A model generated the notes under the pieces. It did not search any database. It was not told where the DNA came from and saw nothing but the letters and a program-made list of their open reading frames with translations. From Azotobacter vinelandii CA (GTDB lineage: Bacteria; Pseudomonadota; Gammaproteobacteria; Pseudomonadales; Pseudomonadaceae), in assembly GCF_000380335.1 (NCBI RefSeq), contig NC_021149.1, forward strand, positions 3,276,501 to 3,340,500: DNA of 64,000 nucleotides, in the 5' to 3' direction. The position numbers and the translations under genes were made by a program. This document shows, one piece after another, positions 61,566-64,000 of this stretch. The stretch's first letter is position 1. The number at the start of each line of letters is the position of its first letter.

Positions 61566-62159
61566 ATGTCATCGCCTTCCAATCCCATTCGCCGAGCTAT
61601 CATGGCCGCGCTTGCGACATTGCCCCTGGGCCGCCTCGCCGCGGCATCCGGTGTCGGCGGCGAACAGCGGCAAACGGGGTCGCGCACACTGGTGGCTTAC
61701 TTTTCCCGCTCGGGAAATACGCGGGTGGTCGCCGGCCTGATCCATCGCTCGCTGCGCACCGACCTGTTCGAGATCCGTCCCGCCACGCCTTACCCCGAGG
61801 ACTACCTGGAGACGGTCGAACTGGCGCGGCAGGAACGCGACAGTGGCCGGGAGCGTGCCTTGGAGGCCAAGGTCTCCAACATGGCGGACTACGACACGGT
61901 GTTCCTCGGTTTCCCCATCTGGGGCGAGACCGCGCCGCCGGTGATCCGCGCCTTTCTCTCTGCGCACGACCTGTCCGGCAAGACCCTGATCCCCTTCGTC
62001 ACCCACGGCGGCTACGGCCTCGGTAACAGCCGCTCGGTGCTTGCCAGCCATGCACCGAAGGCGCGGCTGCGCGACGGTTTCGTGATGGAGGCCGATCAAG
62101 AACGCCGAACTATGAACCAGGTAAACGATTGGCTGGGCGGCATCAAGGTCGGCGGCTGA
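61566..62159 (+). CDS. Exported flavodoxin-fold protein
   Basis: This protein of about 197 residues starts at ATG 61566 (GGAATG upstream; ATG 61557 is an alternative). A leader (RRAIMAALATLPLGRLAAAS) resembles a twin-arginine signal. The flavodoxin loop is LVAYFSRSGNTRVVAGLIHR, followed by LFEIRPATPYPEDYLETVEL, VFLGFPIWGETAPPVIRAFL and LIPFVTHGGYGLGNS. It matches periplasmic flavodoxin-like proteins encoded beside aldo-keto reductases. It may act as an FMN-dependent quinone or nitro reductase; that is inference. Confidence 0.85.
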   Translation: MSSPSNPIRRAIMAALATLPLGRLAAASGVGGEQRQTGSRTLVAYFSRSGNTRVVAGLIHRSLRTDLFEIRPATPYPEDYLETVELARQERDSGRERALEAKVSNMADYDTVFLGFPIWGETAPPVIRAFLSAHDLSGKTLIPFVTHGGYGLGNSRSVLASHAPKARLRDGFVMEADQERRTMNQVNDWLGGIKVGG

Positions 62160-62178
62160 CCCAACTGAATATCGGAGC

Positions 62179-63024
62179 ATGAATTCAATGACGACATGGT
62201 TGATTACCGGATGTTCGAGCGGACTTGGCTGCCATCTCGCGCATGCCGTATTGCAAGCGGGATTCAACGCCGTGGTCACGGCACGCAACGCCGCGACGGT
62301 GCAGGATATCGTCGCCGCCTACCCGGACACGGCAGTTGCCGCCGCGCTGGACGTGACGGATCGCGCCCAGGTCGATGCGGCGGTCGAACTCGCGCACACG
62401 CGCTTCGGCGGCGTGGATGTGCTGGTCAACAACGCCGGGCATGGGTATCGCGCCGCCGTCGAGGAAGCCGACGAACAAGAAGTCGCGGCGCTGTTCGCCA
62501 GCAACTTCTTCGGTGCGGTGTCCACGATCAAGGCCGTGCTTCCCGGCATGCGGGCTCGCCGCGCCGGCACCATCGTCAATGTCTCCTCGATCGCCGGACG
62601 GCTGGCGATGCCGGGTTCGGCCTACTACTCGGCGACCAAGTTCGCCTTGGAAGGCTTGTCCGATGCGCTGCGCAAAGAGGTCGAGCCACTCGGCATCAAG
62701 GTGATGGTCGTCGATCCCGGCGCCTTCCGCACCGATTTCGCCGGCAGGTCGCTGCAACAGGCCAAGGCGAACATCGCCGACTACGCCGCCACCGCCGGCC
62801 CGAGGCGCAAAGAGAACGACCACACCCACGGCACCCAGCCCGGCGACCCGGCGCGTGCGGCGCTGGCCGTCATCGAAGCCGTGACGGGCGATCGCCTTCC
62901 GTTCCGCCTCCTGCTGGGCAGCGACGCGATCCAGATCGTGACCGACGAACTCCAGGCCCAGCTCCGGGAAATCGAAGACTGGAAGCGGCTGAGTGCAAGC
63001 ACGGATTTCCCGGAACAGCACTAA
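62179..63024 (+). CDS. Short-chain dehydrogenase/reductase (classical SDR)
   Basis: This 281-residue SDR has the nucleotide motif ITGCSSGLGCHLA, VLVNNAGHGYRAAVEEADEQ, catalytic Ser in VNVSSIAGRLAMPGSAYYSA with Tyr-X3-Lys (YSATKFAL), and PGAFRTDFAGRSL. The start may be ATG 62188, which has better spacing from CGGAG than ATG 62179. It is an NADP-dependent oxidoreductase of unknown substrate, third in the operon, 19-28 bp after the flavodoxin-like gene. Confidence 0.9.
   Translation: MNSMTTWLITGCSSGLGCHLAHAVLQAGFNAVVTARNAATVQDIVAAYPDTAVAAALDVTDRAQVDAAVELAHTRFGGVDVLVNNAGHGYRAAVEEADEQEVAALFASNFFGAVSTIKAVLPGMRARRAGTIVNVSSIAGRLAMPGSAYYSATKFALEGLSDALRKEVEPLGIKVMVVDPGAFRTDFAGRSLQQAKANIADYAATAGPRRKENDHTHGTQPGDPARAALAVIEAVTGDRLPFRLLLGSDAIQIVTDELQAQLREIEDWKRLSASTDFPEQH

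Positions 63025-64000
<976 letters not shown>

Overview
The window looks like a chromosomal segment of a high-GC gammaproteobacterium of the Pseudomonas / Stutzerimonas type. The left end carries an OprD-family porin and the oscA-sbp-cysTWA sulfate-uptake cluster in its typical pseudomonad arrangement. No rRNA, tRNA or CRISPR array was recognised. Most of the rest is accessory DNA: three kinds of intact or nearly intact insertion sequence (IS701, IS5, IS630), an IS4 copy, a group II intron remnant, prophage debris, toxin-antitoxin modules, and several genes broken by frameshift, stop codon or truncation.

Layout. (1) 1-8.2 kb: OprD porin start, a sulfonate-type binding protein, a short sigma-54 activator-like ATPase, an RBBP9-type hydrolase, then oscA, sbp, cysT, cysW, cysA; this is a sulfur-scavenging block. 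(2) 8.2-15.2 kb: bestrophin-like channel, small unknown proteins, an NhaP-type antiporter, a PL7 alginate lyase, and a lipoprotein/exported protein pair. (3) 15.2-22.8 kb: a cassette-like array of GcvT, PIN/Phd, a membrane protein, two broken higBA modules (one cut by a group II intron 3' end), BrnTA and a RelE/NadS-like pair. These are separated by at least nine same-orientation copies of a ~75-bp multi-hairpin repeat. (4) 21.4-24.4 kb: AT-rich genes that look like phage defence: a PD-(D/E)XK-type protein, then a two-gene unit with a putative AbiC-like membrane protein. Both genes of that unit are broken at homopolymer runs that are also -1 slippery sites. (5) 24.4-34.1 kb: IS701 element, phage antirepressor, glycine-zipper protein, small membrane protein, holin, a broken lysis-associated gene, IS4 copy, flavodoxin plus DUF2023, and a decayed P2-like tail module (D, X, U).

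(6) 34.5-41.3 kb: remnant of a 4-hydroxyphenylacetate pathway: two-component monooxygenase (reductase with MarR tail, and oxygenase), IS5, frameshifted hpaR, succinate-semialdehyde dehydrogenase and the 3' part of hpaI. (7) 41.3-44.8 kb: an AT-richer block joined abruptly inside hpaI: a GMC oxidoreductase lacking its N-terminus, an MFS transporter and a MetA-type outer membrane protein. (8) 45-49 kb: a graveyard of IS5, TetR, luciferase-like monooxygenase and esterase fragments, the last interrupted by IS630. (9) 49-54.5 kb: a tightly overlapping reverse-strand operon of alcohol dehydrogenase, Bcr-type efflux, double CMD protein and two alpha/beta hydrolases. (10) 54.8-64 kb: a RES/Xre toxin-antitoxin module flanked by a partial direct repeat of a VOC gene. 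It is followed by VOC and SDR enzymes with AraC and two LysR regulators, then an aldo-keto reductase / flavodoxin-like / SDR / aldo-keto reductase operon that runs off the right end.

The least explained parts are the repeat-partitioned array, the AT-rich defence-like genes and the precise duplication and junction events. All functional names rest on recognising motifs by eye; no database search was run.
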